Below are positions 1-11,600 of a DNA stretch of 64,000 nucleotides, in pieces; the first letter of the stretch is position 1; the number at the start of each line of letters is the position of its first letter. The notes beneath the pieces were generated by a model that saw nothing but the letters and a program-made list of their open reading frames with translations, ran no database searches and was not told where the DNA came from. The position numbers were made by a program, and so were the translations under genes. This DNA comes from Asterias amurensis (taxonomy: Eukaryota; Echinodermata; Asteroidea; Forcipulatida; Asteriidae): contig NC_092668.1 in the NCBI RefSeq assembly GCF_032118995.1, forward strand, positions 9,527,501 to 9,591,500. Reading direction: 5' to 3'.

Positions 1-1683
1 TTAGGGGAAACTGCGTGAATTTGAATGCATGTTAATGAAAATGAGTGATTTTTTGCTGAAATTGGCCGGGAAAACCTTTAACTTACCTTGGGCTAGCTGT
101 CTTGCTCTCTCCGAGATAAATGCTGAATTTGATGATTTGAGCGGTACGTCTGCCCCTTTTAGTCCAGTACAGGCTCGCACAAAAGACACCACCGTCCCTT
201 CGGATTCTCAAGCGTGATTGGTTGACAACGAAGTGACGTCACAGCCAGGGCACTTTACATTTGGAACTAGTGGTCGGAAATGTTGGCATACTGTGTAATA
301 GGGCTACTTCCTTTTACCATTGCAAAGTGCCACTTCCTGCTCAGATTTGTTCTCATTCGGCTTTCACCCACTCCCCGCCCCCACCCCCACCATCTCAAAC
401 CACCCCTTAGGGTGTTTAGCTCAAAGCTAATGTTGGCACAAAGCCAGAATGCTGCGTGTTGATTACACTCCGTTATTACATTGACTAATTCTTTGGTTGA
501 CAATACCACTTTTTTTATGGTCTTCGACAAGGAAACATTTTTTTTGCCATTATTGTTCATTTTGGAATGCCCAATCTATAGCACTTCTAACACCTTACCT
601 TTGCCAGACCGTGTTCAGAACAACAGACCCGGAGAAAGGAAGGAAAGTTTGTTTTTATACTTCTCAGTATGAGGTCGTTTTAATACGTGCTATATTACAA
701 TGCTGTTAAAACTATTGTGGATGGTGACCTAAATTCATAATAAGCCTATGTATGTGCGGGAATTGCCCAACGACGAGTTTCTAGAAATAAACAACACACA
801 GTTTCGCGTCGAGACGGCTACATATTTCACGCACGATCGGTACCAGAATCGTTGGTATTGAGCCTAAAAATATCCCCGAATTCTATAAATTTTAATAAAT
901 TCTGTAAATTATTTGTTAACAAGTTTTATTGGTTGTGATGACGTCTGGGTGTTTGTAATTCTGTCAGGTCAACAAGGATAGTTGACAAACAATGATCATT
1001 TGAACCGATTGACAAAAATGTGTCAATAATTGGAGTTTTTAGGGGTGACCGCGAGGATGGTTTTTTTCATGCCTTCTTGACATCAATCATCAGTTGCGTG
1101 TGGGTCATTCTAAAATAATCGGTAAGAGCCCATGTGTTGTGAAATACGCTTTGGTTCAAGCTGGTTTATTATACATCCGAATGCGGATGATATTTTTAAG
1201 AAATACTCTTTGTTAGAAAGTGAATGGTCTTGCTATTAACATTCTTCGGTGGAAGATGGCAGATAATTGATGGCGCTGTCCCATTTTTAGTGACACGCGC
1301 CAACAGTGTTGACTTGAGAATTACACAAATTTGTAAACTCATGATTTAGTTTTTAGTTGATGAACTACCTCCATTTCGAACCGGGTTGAAACCTAAAGCC
1401 GGGTCCTCTCCGATTCAGCCTCGCTTCTTTTTGACACGGATCAGAGATTCACGCCGAAAAGTGCAATATCGATCCAGATTGAGATTTTCACCAGGGTTGA
1501 TTTCAATCCGGCTAGAGCATGCTACCCGGATCAATCCGGATCGAAGTCGGATTGAAATGTTTACAGTGTGAAACGGGTTGAACAAAATCTCTGGTTCGGT
1601 ACAAGTTCTGACCCTGATATTTTGGACAGTGTGAAAATGCCTATAAAGAGAAAGAGAAGAACCGGTGGACAAAAATGTCACCT
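1..1683. other. Non-coding stretch, no gene recognised
   Basis: No reading frame here shows a domain, splice-bounded exon or conserved motif, and the longest open frames overlap on both strands. From about 1380 to 1640 there is a patch rich in ATCCGG/CCGGAT-like words in both orientations, which may be the relic of a palindromic repeat, but I could not define its ends. Confidence 0.5.
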
Positions 1684-1731
1684 TAAAGACAGTGGACACT
1701 ATCGGTAATTGTCAAAGACAAGTCTTCTCAC
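1684..1731 (+). repeat. Broken end of a TTAA-flanked MITE
   Basis: Begins TTAAAGACAGTGGACACTAT and matches the first ~48 bp of the MITE family described at 1764-2151, then stops. It lies just ahead of that full copy in the same orientation. Confidence 0.6.
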
Positions 1732-1763
1732 TGTATGTAGCTATATGGTTGAACTGCAGATCC

Positions 1764-2151
1764 TTCAAAGGCAGTGGATACTGCTGGTAATTATCAAAGA
1801 CTAGCCTTCACAGTTGGTGTATCTCAACATATGCATAAAATAACAAACCTATGAAAATTTGAGCTCAATCGGTCATCGAACTTGCGAGATATGAATGAAA
1901 GAAAAAAACACCCTTGTCACACGAAGGTGTGTGCGTTTAGATGGTTGGTTTCGAGACCTCAAGTTCTAAATCTGAGGTATCGAAATCAAATTCGTGGAAA
2001 ATTACTTCTTTCTCGAAAACTATGGCACATCAGAGGGTGCCATTTCTCACAATGTTTTATACTATCAACCTCTCCCTATTACTCGTCATCAAGAAAGGTT
2101 TTATGCTAATAATTATTTTGAGTAATTACCAATAGTGTCCACTGCCTTTAA
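1764..2151 (+). repeat. MITE, ~390 bp, TTAA-type target
   Basis: Terminal inverted repeats read CAAAGGCAGTGG at the left and, inverted, TAAAGGCAGTGGACAC at the right. Across the seven full or truncated copies in this window, TTAA lies at nearly every intact end, which suggests a piggyBac-like TTAA target preference. The interior is collinear in all copies and has no coding capacity. The element contains short internal palindromes around GAGACCTCAAATTC. Confidence 0.75.
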
Positions 2152-2229
2152 GAGGATCAGTGGCATTCAGACACCAACAGGACACATGCCACTGTGCCCC
2201 CGGCCCAGTTACACTACTGGTTCTCTCAT

Positions 2230-2590
2230 TTAAAGACACTGAACACTATTTGGTAATTTTCAAAGACCAGTCTTCCCACTTGGTGTATCTCAACATATGC
2301 ATAAAATAACAAACCTGTGAAAGTTTGAGCTCAATTGGTCGCCAAAGTTGCGAGATAATAATGAAGAAAAAAACACCCTTGTCACACGAAGTTGTGTGCT
2401 TTTAGATGGTTGATTTCGAGACTTCAAATTCTAAATCTGAGGTCTCGAAAACTATATGTCACTTCAGAGAGAGCCGTTTCTCACAATAGTTTATACTACC
2501 AACCTCTCCCCATTACTCGTTACCAAATTTAATAAGGTTTTATGCTAACAATTACTATGAGTAATTACCAAAAGTGTCCACTGCCTTTAA
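2230..2590 (+). repeat. MITE (TTAA family), full copy at left edge of the tandem array
   Basis: Same family as 1764-2151, with TTAA at both ends (2230-2233 and 2587-2590). Position 2270 inside it, at GTCTTCCCAC, is the left breakpoint of the tandem duplication: the units at 13733 and 24228 start at this internal position, not at the MITE end. This copy therefore shows the undamaged ancestral left flank. Confidence 0.8.
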
Positions 2591-2639
2591 AGATCAGGAA
2601 TTCGCTTTCCTTTGATGTTCAACAACTCTGCGTTTGGGT

Positions 2640-4183
2640 TAGCCTTGATCAAGGCTGTTGACGTACTGTTCCCCGGCCCGGTTCGCTGCACACGCATGCA
2701 GTGCATACACAAATGTACATTACCATACATTGTACAGCGAGAACAGTATAGCGTAGTCGTGAGTACGGTCGTGTCTTTCTACTTTCAACCTCGCACACGT
2801 GGCTCAAACAACAGCCTTGATGGGTTTGTAAAGCTTTATCGGAATTCCGATAAAAGGGTATTCATGATGTGGGCGTGTCACTCTAAACATTGGCCAATCA
2901 CAGGCGCGATTGAGAATGACGTATTACTGCAAGCAATCGTGCCACGTCCATGCATGCATGCGTGTGTGTGTGTGTGTGTACGCTGTACGCTAGCTGTATG
3001 GATATGTACTGTAATACGTGCTTTTTATAGCAGTGTCGGGAGCGTGGTGTGTATATTAGCTATGATTGTAAGGGGTCTAAATGCGCTGCCGGACGGGTGA
3101 GCCGGACAAGACTCGCCCGGTCGGTAATGGTGTTGAACAACTTCGAACAACTTCCGTTGTCTTGCGTTTCATTATAACACGAGGACTAGCATCATAATTA
3201 CAACGTAGCTGGTAGGTTTGTCCCTGAATTGAAAGCTGCTGTACTATAAGTGTAACGTTGTAGTGTAGTACTAGTAGTATGGCAAGAGTTTATGAAATTG
3301 AACTTTACTTGTAGTTGTTCAGCCACATGTTCAGCCACACGCCATCTTCTACCGTCTGGTATGTTTTCGACAACACATATTTTCGATCCCCAACTTTGAT
3401 TTACCGCGAGAAACGTAATAAATAATATATGTCTACATTAAGACAAAATAAACAGCTGGGTTTCATATCTCATCTGGTCTGTGTTTGTGCTTCAAGGGAA
3501 TGGGGTGTGTTGTACTGTCATATGCCCAACACCTAAGAATTCTTACCAAGTAGCCATCTTGCCGGAAACCCATGACACCTGGATACTTTTTTAACCTTTC
3601 TCTACCTCCATGCTCAAACACATTTCACATGTTCTAATTTTCTTCCTTCTATTTCTAAACCCATGATTGAAGCATTAAACGCGGTTATATTTTGTTGAAA
3701 GTTTCTGTAGTTGAGTTGCAAATTATACACCACTGATTTCCAGCGACTTACTGTTTTGTTTTACTAGTAGGGATTTCTCCCTCGCCCGCCGCCATTGCAA
3801 CTACAACCACGGTTTGTTTACAATTACGTCGACGAGCACGTGTGTGCGAGTGCTTGCAGAACGTTGTGATTGACATCGCAGCGAGAGTTTATAGGTCAAC
3901 CAACAACCAATGAGAACGGGTTGTTAGTAAACATTAGCATAATGAGCTCCGCCCTAAATTTTGGCAGATACAAAACCATCAAGGCGCTACTTAGGAAGTA
4001 CCCATGTACCGTAAGTGTACCGTATACAGATGGTACATGTACATGTACAGTACGTATGTGTGTACATACGCTGTATACGTATTATATGCACTGTGTTATG
4101 TATGGGGGTGCACTGGTGGAATTCAGTGATGGGGACTGGGATTTTGCATATCGCGGCTGGCTGTAGCGCCTTGATCAAGGCTA
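2640..4183. mobile_element. Non-autonomous DNA transposon, 9-bp TSD, Mutator-like size class
   Basis: Both ends carry TAGCCTTGATCAAGGC as an inverted repeat (2640-2655 and the complement of 4168-4183); most of that word is itself palindromic. The flanks are identical 9-mers, CGTTTGGGT at 2631-2639 and 4184-4192. In units B and C the same place (14096-14104 and 24592-24600) has a single CGTTTGGGT and no insert, so the empty site is preserved. The 1,544-bp interior has a CATG/GT microsatellite near 2950-2980 and TACATGTA-rich palindromes near 4030-4080, but no transposase. A 9-bp duplication is typical of Mutator-like elements; the assignment is tentative. Confidence 0.85.
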
Positions 4184-4192
4184 CGTTTGGGT

Positions 4193-4425
4193 TTGGGTGG
4201 AGTTGGCAGTGGTTGAGTAGGGTATTTAGGGGATGGGTTGAATTGGCAGAGGTTATGTACGGTGGGCAGGGGTAGGGTTGGGTGGGCAGGGGCTGGGTTG
4301 GGTGAGCAGAGGTAGGCTGTCCGGGTGGGCAGGGCTTGGGTTAGGGGCAGGGCCATGGGTTCGGGGCAGGGGTTATTATGCACGGTGGGCAGGGGTTATT
4401 ATGTACGCTGGGCAGGGGATGGGTT
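4193..4425 (+). repeat. G-rich minisatellite, unit A
   Basis: Irregular tandem words of the type GGGCAGGGG and TTGGGTGGGC, strongly G-biased on the plus strand. Runs of three or four G at short spacing give G-quadruplex potential. The matching arrays in B and C are nearly the same length, so it is stable across the duplication. Confidence 0.75.
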
Positions 4426-4660
4426 TTATTATTTATTTATTTTATTTTAAATCTTCGGACATAATTCTTTGTTGGCAGGGGCCGTCCAGGGTAAGGCAAA
4501 CGTTTTAAAAACTGTCATCAAAGCGATGTGCCCTCCCCTCCCTCCTAGCCGCACTCAAACCTGTTACGCATTTGTATTATTTTATTCAGCAGCCGTGAGA
4601 TTTTAGGTGGTTACAAACAACAGTAACTGTTCACTGGCTCTATTTCACTGTAATATATAA

Positions 4661-4964
4661 TTTTTTTTTTTTTTTTTTTTGCAAGTCGCCGGACACACAA
4701 TGCCTGAAGGCCACTTCAAGGTTTGGGCTACAATTTTTTTCCCGTTTCACTGTACTCCTTGGGCTGAAACAGGGTTACCCCTTTTACCGTTGATTCGGAT
4801 GTAGGCTTGGGTATTATCAATCCAAAGCCTGGCCGGTAGAAAGCACGACCCGATCCCTAATTTTACGTAGCAAGTGTCACGACCGAGATTCGAACCCACA
4901 CTCTGCTGATCAAACAACAGAGCTTGAATCCGGTGCTCTTGGTCGCTAGGCCATTACACGCCAC
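4661..4964 (-). repeat. tRNA-derived SINE, unit A
   Basis: Read on the minus strand, the head has a pol III A box (TGGCCTAGCGACC) and a B box (GGTTCGAATCT) at tRNA-like spacing. A ~200-bp body follows, ending in a poly(A) tail, seen as 20 T at 4661-4680. This is the classical tRNA-SINE layout. All four copies in the window sit at the same unit position, so they come from segmental duplication and not from separate insertions. Confidence 0.85.
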
Positions 4965-5346
4965 AGTTGCAATATTTATAGTTTGTAGTTTATAAATAAG
5001 CCTACCTTTTAAACGCATACATTTTACTCTGGACTTCTTTAGTTGTAAATTGTTATATCACAAACTTACTAAGTTGAACTTATTTAAATCTCATTTTCCA
5101 TTTTAGTCTGGTATATCAAAATCTCCCTCTAAATATCGGGTGCTGTTCAATTTCCCCCTGACTGGGCCCCATGAGGAAATAAAGAAAGAAAGAAAGTACG
5201 AACTTGTGCCTTTGAGCGCTACAGTTTATTGATGGAGAGATATAAATCATTGTACCTGTTTGTAGAAGTTCTACCAGGCTTCTATGAATGTGGCTTTGTT
5301 AATAAGCTTTTAATGTAGGGAGTTTCTCGAATAACCTATGTGACCT

Positions 5347-5586
5347 TTATTCAGTGGAATTTTTTAGGGGTTTGTACCAGAAAAGTGTCCATACAATTAA
5401 TAATGCACTCTTGAAGTTCATGTAAACAAAGCTGGTCATGGTACGGTGATGCTGGGCAACAAAACATAAATACACACAATACACACCGAACGATAAAGCA
5501 AAGGAGCAACCAAAATAACATAAGAACAATACGGCAATCGCGGGAAGTTGGTCATGTGGACCCCTTAGATGGTTCGTGACGAGCAT
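5347..5586 (-). CDS. Hydrophobic ORF of unknown function, unit A copy
   Basis: Open frame of at least 79 residues ending at a stop, open further upstream to about 5660. It contains a long hydrophobic stretch (LPAIAVLFLCYF..GVYCVYLCFVA) and a second one (ALLIVWTLFWY), so it could be the C-terminal part of a multi-pass membrane protein. A perfect donor-like AGAG/GTAAGT lies at 5623/5622 on this strand, which also allows an exon to end here instead. The frame is intact in A and C but not in B. I do not recognise a family, and non-coding origin remains possible. Confidence 0.3.
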   Translation of the reverse strand: MLVTNHLRGPHDQLPAIAVLFLCYFGCSFALSFGVYCVYLCFVAQHHRTMTSFVYMNFKSALLIVWTLFWYKPLKNSTE

Positions 5587-5730
5587 TCCAGATAGAGTAG
5601 AGAGGATGGCAATTTTACTTACCTCTCTTTTGAGGTCCTTTCTCGATGGAGAGACTTACTAGTTATGAATCTCCGTCCACACCGGATCATCGGGAAAAGA
5701 ACGCTAGCCAGCGCTCTCTATGTACATTTG

Positions 5731-5936
5731 TTACAAGCGTACATACAGGTTGCAGTACATACACATATACATGTAGATCGAAACGTTTGTGGTTGTGTGT
5801 GACCGCGCAACACCAATGGTCTTTGACACCAAGACTAGTATTATGGCTATAAGCATGCTGTAACCAACCCACAGCAACTGGACGGTATCAATGGTTGATT
5901 CACTTGCATTACGATTGTCTGTGTCATCTTGAAAGT
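5731..5936 (-). CDS. Putative last exon of a single-pass membrane protein, unit A (orphan)
   Basis: A good acceptor (TATTCGGTTAG) precedes an exon that encodes an acidic Asn-rich stub with one N-glycosylation sequon (NAS). A clear transmembrane helix follows (WVGYSMLIAIILVLV) and then a short tail with the stop, about 67 residues in all. The topology suggests the C terminus of a type I membrane protein. The exon starts in phase 1, which fits the donor phase of the upstream exon found in units B and C (17732-17896, 28221-28385). In A that upstream exon has been deleted, so this copy is an orphan. Confidence 0.4.
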
Positions 5937-6607
5937 CTAACCGAATAGCAGTCAAGGAACGAATCCAATATTAAACTCTGTGATTCGTTTACAAATGCCT
6001 TAATAGTCTAGGCCAAGCATTTTTAAAATCGTGCTTGGTTTAGTACACCCCAGGAAGAGTCGGCTTTCGGTCATCAAACCGGTCTTATTGAAAACAAATT
6101 AAATCACAGATCTCTTGCTTCAGCTGCTAAAAATCCTTCTCTTTTGCCGCCCATAAATTTTGGAGTAGTCTCCCCGCACCCCCCCCCCCCAAACACCCCA
6201 CATCTCTGCGCTTTGCCGATTCACTTCTATTTCTAACAAGCATCTGAGGAATCACACCCGGTTCCCACAATGATTGTTTGGTTGTGTATGATTTTTGTTT
6301 GCAAGTTGTTTCATCGTTTCCTTGTCTCTTTCTTCACCAACTGCTGTGGTCTTGATGAAATGGCAATATATAAACAAAATTGTATGTATGCATGTATGTT
6401 TGTTAAAATATCTATATAAAAGATTGTACAGCTTTGAAGGTATGAATTTATGTTTCTTAAATATCTTAATGTTTCATTAAGGTTCTTGTTTGATAGGTCG
6501 ACTAGCTCTCCAAGCTAAAATGTACGGAGAGTGGTGGGTATGGCATCATGAATGTCAACTTATTTGGAAAGTGATTCACCTTATAAATGATGAGTGTAAA
6601 ACCTTAT

Positions 6608-7428
6608 AACCCTCATCTCAAATCAACCCAAACCACTAGCCTAGCCCTCAACCCAAACCCTATGCCCACCCACAACCCTAGCCATCTCCCCAAAACATAG
6701 CCATCAGCCCAAACCCTAACCCCACCCCAAACCCTAGCCATCAGCCCAACCCTAGACCCTACCCAAACCCTAACCCCACCCAAAACCCTAGCCATCACCC
6801 CAACCCTAACCCAACCCCAAACCCTAGCCATCTGCCCAAACCATAGCCACATCCAAAACCCTAACCCCCACCAAAACCCTAGCCATCACCCCCAACCCTA
6901 CCCCAACCACAAACCCTACCCCACCCCAAACCCTAGCCCTCAGCCCAAACCCTATACCCACACGCCAAACCCTAACCCCACCCAAACCCTAGCCATTACC
7001 CCAACCCTAGCCATCAACCCCAACCATACCCCAACCACAAACCCTACCCCACCCCAAACCCTAGCCCTCAGCCCAAACCCAAACCCCACCCTAAACCCTA
7101 GCCATCACCCCAAACCCTAGCCATCACCCCCAAACTCTAACCCCACCCAAACCCTAGCCCCACCAAAACCCTAGCCATCACCCCCAAACTCTAACCCCAC
7201 CCCAAACCCTAGCCCTCAGCCAAAACCCTATACCCACACGCCAAACCCTAACCCCATCCAAACCCTAGCCATTACCCCAACCCTAGCCATCAACCCCAAC
7301 CATACCCCAACCACAAACCCTACCCCACCCCAAACCCTAGCCCTCAGCCCAAACCCAAACCCCACCCTAAACCCTAGCCATCACCCCAAACCCTAGCCAT
7401 CACCCCCAAACTCTAACTCTAACTCTAA
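6608..7428. repeat. Degenerate CCCTAA-like minisatellite, unit A (shortened)
   Basis: Built of AACCCTAACCCCACCC and CCCTAGCCATCACCCC words, telomere-like but never a clean (CCCTAA)n run. A higher-order period of ~276 bp is visible (marker AACTCTAAC near 7134 and 7410). The right end is private to A: the array stops at CTCTAACTCTAATCG and joins directly to CTTTCACTATG. Compared with B this removes the rest of the array and the following exon. Confidence 0.85.
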
Positions 7429-9832
7429 TCGCTTTCACTATGTCCTACTTGCGTTCAACATAAAGACTAAACCGTAGTGTCGGAAATGAAAATCACAGTC
7501 ATTTGCCCCTCATCAGAATGCACGCTTTGCAGCCAAAGGGCACAAGAGTGTCTGTATATACGAGGCAACTAATACTAAAATCTGCTACCTTGCTCTGAAC
7601 ATTAATTAGGTATAAATTATTATGTGTCTAGCGTTTAAAGTGTTATACTTATACTTATACTTTAAATGTGTTGCTCTTTATGAGTTTGATTATCAGCTTC
7701 AATGTTCATAAGATAGAATCATTACATTCGGAATTGAGTTTAATGTTGTAATGTATTGTGGATAACAAAGTTAAGTATGCCTTCAATGGAAACATTAAAT
7801 ACTAAAGTACTTTTAATGCAAAAGGTTTAAACGTTTAAACAATGTTTTACTTTAAATGTCTTTATATATTTACATGTGTACGTTATGAATGGGAAAACAG
7901 AAAATTACACAAAAAAACTCGGTTTAGAACTGACTCATTTTTATACATCAAATCCTTGTCAATAATATTAACACAAAAGCTTTTTTTTCAAAAAAGTCTC
8001 TGGACAAAATTAAATAATTATTTGAATAATTAATTGAAGTTCTATGTGAAGCAAAGCCGGCTAAACTTTTGATCTTATTTCGATATCAAGGTATAACATT
8101 GACAGGATGTATGAGTCAACAAAAACCTGTCGGACCTCAACATTTCAATCGGTCGTCATTTTAAAATCTACTTCTTAAAAATGTACTTTGGATCAGTTTG
8201 AGTTTATTTACACAATGAAGAATGATACAAACACTAACAATGCTGGAACATAATGTTTAACGAAAAGATATCAGCGTGTTAGAAAATATTTGAACTTTTT
8301 GTCAATAACTCAAAGGGTCAGAGCAACGTTTTGTTCCACTGGAGGTTTTAGAACTAATTCCGTAATTTGGTTTTGTTGTCACATGCTTTGTCTAGTAAAA
8401 CCTTTATTTCCGTTTTAGGCAGTCCACAAGCTGACTTGTAGTGTGAACTTTAACCCTACCATGATTATATGTGGGAGGGGCACATTTTTAAACTTGGTTA
8501 GTTATTTTGTTGTAAGTAATTTTAGTATAAAAATTGACTGCCACTAAAAAAAAACACCTGCAAAACACAGTCACTATATGGTTTATAGACATGGATTTGT
8601 ACATGGAACAACTTTAATGTAATCCAATGTGATATTTAAAATGGGACAGAAATGATAAGTTTTTACATTGGAACTTCAACTCTGATCAAAATTGTTTCAC
8701 ATAATCTCCCTAAGATAAAGGTCATCATTGTCTAAAAGTCTAAAGCAAACTTTTGAAATTCTGATCTTATCACATTTACAACCAAAAATCGTACTAAAGT
8801 TGGCTTTTTTATTCTATAACAAGCCTGCCAAAAGACAAAATAACATGTCAATGTATTCTGCAGAATACTTAAAAGTACATTGTACATAATACATGCATAA
8901 TTATTAAAGCATATGTTACGTGTGATTACATCAGATATACCATTAATTACGTTCAACCATTATGTCCAACCCACGCTGTCCTAACCGTTACCTCCAACCC
9001 ATTGTGTCCAACCAAGATGTCCGACCCAACACATTTATTATGCCCCGATAAATGTTGCACTTCATATTCATTTATTTTGTTAACTCCAATTGTCCGACAG
9101 GTTTTGTCGGTACAATTTTCATGCACATATCAGCGATTTGAAGCACATCCCACCACGGATCAACCCTTGACAAGTAGGCATAGGCCGACAGCAAACTGCT
9201 GGCAAGAGGTAGCCGGGCAGAATTAGTTACAGTATCTTACAAAAACTATTATGAATCCATCTTTATCTTGAGGACATGGTACTGCCTCAAATCTGCAACG
9301 AAAACATTGAAGAAACAGTTCACCAAACTGTGCCCAATTTCATAAAGCTGTTAAAAGCAGAAAATACTGCTTGACTAATTTCTTTGCCTAGCAAAAATTT
9401 AGTGGGGCACCAGCCACAGCAAAGAAAACTTAACGTAATTTTGGCTGTTAACCTGTTTTTGCTAATCAATACTTTTCTGTGCTTAGCAGGTTGTTGTGCT
9501 TGAAGGCTTTATTAAATTGGGCCCCGTTTACTGACTTGTAAACCATCTCTAATTGCAGACTCAACGCATTGCGGTCAAACATAATGTTCTATCTCACCTC
9601 CCCAGATTGATCTTCACCATTTTAATTCAACGTTTTTAATTTTAATGTTTGAGTTTCTGTGAAAAGGTACAAGATATGCAAGTGGTTGAGAAACAATATT
9701 TTGTTTGGCGATAACGAGGAGAAAGGCTTCCACCTTTAAAACATATTTTGTGTCAGACCTTGTACATAATTCAATGGGAGATTTGGGAACGATAGGTGGC
9801 AGCAGACTTACCAGGTAAATTGTCATTACTTA
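7429..9832. other. AT-rich spacer of the tandem unit, no gene recognised
   Basis: Collinear with 17897-20292 and 28386-30490. Open frames that recur in all three copies show only that the DNA is duplicated; none has a recognisable domain or codon-biased substitutions. Unit C lacks two pieces of this spacer, about 10 bp near 30260 and about 283 bp near 30340 (A-equivalent 9399-9681). Confidence 0.6.
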
Positions 9833-9961
9833 GGCCGTGTCCGAAACGGCGACTTCGGCTACAGCTACGGCTAGATCGCGCGCGTCTGCCTATTCTTCAA
9901 CACTGACAGACGCGCTGATTTAGACGTAGCTGTAGCCGAAGTCGTCGTTTCGGACACGGCC
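9833..9961. repeat. Palindromic MITE, 129 bp, TTA target duplication, unit A
   Basis: Near-perfect inverted repeats beginning GGCCGTGTCCGAAAC occupy most of the element. It is flanked by TTA on both sides (9830-9832, 9962-9964). A 3-bp TTA/TWA duplication is typical of PIF/Harbinger-type elements. Confidence 0.85.
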
Positions 9962-10057
9962 TTACATAGTATTGAGCCTGCGCACCTCGCCGAGAACAAT
10001 GGAATTTTAAACCTGGTAAGTCTTCTGTCACCAAGCGTCCCAAATGTTCTCTATTGC

Positions 10058-10385
10058 TGGTTCGCGGTGTTGGTTCACAGTTAGCTGGTCCGCGGTTAGC
10101 TGGTTTGATATTAGCTGGTTTGCGGTTAGCTGGTTTGATATTAGCTGGTTCGCGGTTAGCTGGTTCGATATTAGCTGGTTCGCGGTTAGCTGGTTTGAGA
10201 TTAGCTGGTTTGATATCAGCTGGTTTGATATTAGATGGTTCGCGGTTAGCTGGTTTGAGATTAGATGGTTCGCGGTTAGCTGGTTTGAGATTAGCTGGTT
10301 TGATATCAGCTGGTTCGCGGTTAGCTGGTTTGATATCAGCTGGTTCGCGGTAAGCTGGATTGAGGTTAACTGGCTCGCGGTTGGC
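10058..10385. repeat. 15-bp minisatellite, unit A
   Basis: Alternating variants of a 15-mer, TTAGCTGGTTCGCGG and TTAGCTGGTTTGATA (or TTTGAGA), give a 30-bp higher-order pattern. Because the period is a multiple of 3 and contains no stop, several frames on both strands are open and encode pentapeptide repeats (REPAN/IKPAN type). These run straight into the neighbouring MITE and are not taken as genes. Confidence 0.9.
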
Positions 10386-11600
10386 ACCCATTTCACATTT
10401 TCAAAACAAACTATAACATATAGAAAGACTAAGTTCCAAAGGTTTTTCTAAAGTTTTGGATGACATGATGGCTACGCCACACAGGTCAATACAAACAATA
10501 ATAACACCCTCTGGTATCAGGATATCCAACAAACACCCAGTCAATTGAAGTCATATTATTCAAACATCAATGCATACTTATAACTTTTTCATTTTTAAAA
10601 TTTGCACACTTTTTACATTAAAAACAAGGTGATTACGTTTACAAAATATACTTTTTAAACATGCCAGGTTTAAATTCGCAATTGAGATTCCGTAGGACTT
10701 AATCGTCTCTTTCATAAGGCGTTTAAAATCCAACAACAACAAAAACAACAACAATAATAAAACAAAACAAACAACAACAACAACAACGAATCCGAATAGA
10801 ACAAAATTACTGGCCACAAAAAGGATTGATTAACTGAAGTCGAAGTCTTGCAGGCCGCATTTCATACACATTTTATTATAAATTACGATCATTTTCAAAG
10901 AATACAAATTTGAAATTTACAAAAAGCCGTTTTAGACCGATGAAAAATGTATTGATGGTCTGGTTAAACAAAGGAAAATCACAAACAAACAAACGTCGGA
11001 ATCATCTTTGGATACCTAAACTAAAAAATATAAATTTTTAAATAACAATAAAGCAAAATTAATGAGGAGAACTTATACAAAAAAGAATAATGAATGAATT
11101 TGACAAAACCATTGGGTGCTTCGAAAAAATATACACATTTACAAATTGTAAGTATAGTGCAAGTTAAGCAGTCAGCATAATGCACGATACATTAATACTA
11201 TTTACATAAAGCGGTTCCAGAACTTGTTGTTGGTGCCTTAATTTTAACTAAATTAATTTTCAAACCTGATCCCTGTTTTAGTAGTATACATTATGCTTAT
11301 TCATTGTCAAGTATTTGAAGTTTGCTGTGAAGGATGATTCGGTAATGCAATTATAACAGTCTCATGACATGTACTCAGTCAGGCACTTGGCTCACAATCG
11401 AGTTATGAGCCAAGTTACATTGTCTTATTAGAGCTTTAGTCTGGTGACCAGTGCATGATCGGGTATTACGTCTTTGAAACAGTTTCCTTTGGGTTAGTAA
11501 TAATGTGCGTTTGTTGAGCTCAACAAACGATTATACGGATGTATACTACAGGCATGGCATTATCCCCTTTGCAATGATACCCAATTAATCACCAGTTTAT
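10386..11600. other. Spacer, no gene recognised
   Basis: AT-rich, with CAA/ACAAC short tandem runs near 10730-10790. Collinear with 20860-22075. Unit C ends inside it (31490 corresponds to about 10864). Confidence 0.55.

Noticed and set aside
2612-3100. 162-codon plus-strand ORF
   Set aside because: It crosses the left end of the 1,544-bp transposon and its target duplication and includes a GT microsatellite; no domain.
6613-6852. Gly/Trp/Val-rich frames across the CCCTAA-like arrays
   Set aside because: Low-complexity translation of a minisatellite.
6608-7428. True telomere
   Set aside because: No uninterrupted (CCCTAA)n run; the words are degenerate and flanked on both sides by ordinary sequence.
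8732-8956. 74-codon minus-strand ORF conserved in all three units
   Set aside because: The units are so similar that any frame is conserved. AT-rich composition and no domain.
9897-10396. Long minus- and plus-strand frames encoding REPAN/IKPAN-like pentapeptide repeats (also at 20357-20926 and 30555-31185)
   Set aside because: A 15-bp tandem array without stops keeps several frames open on both strands at once. The frames run into a palindromic MITE, and array length varies by whole units between copies.
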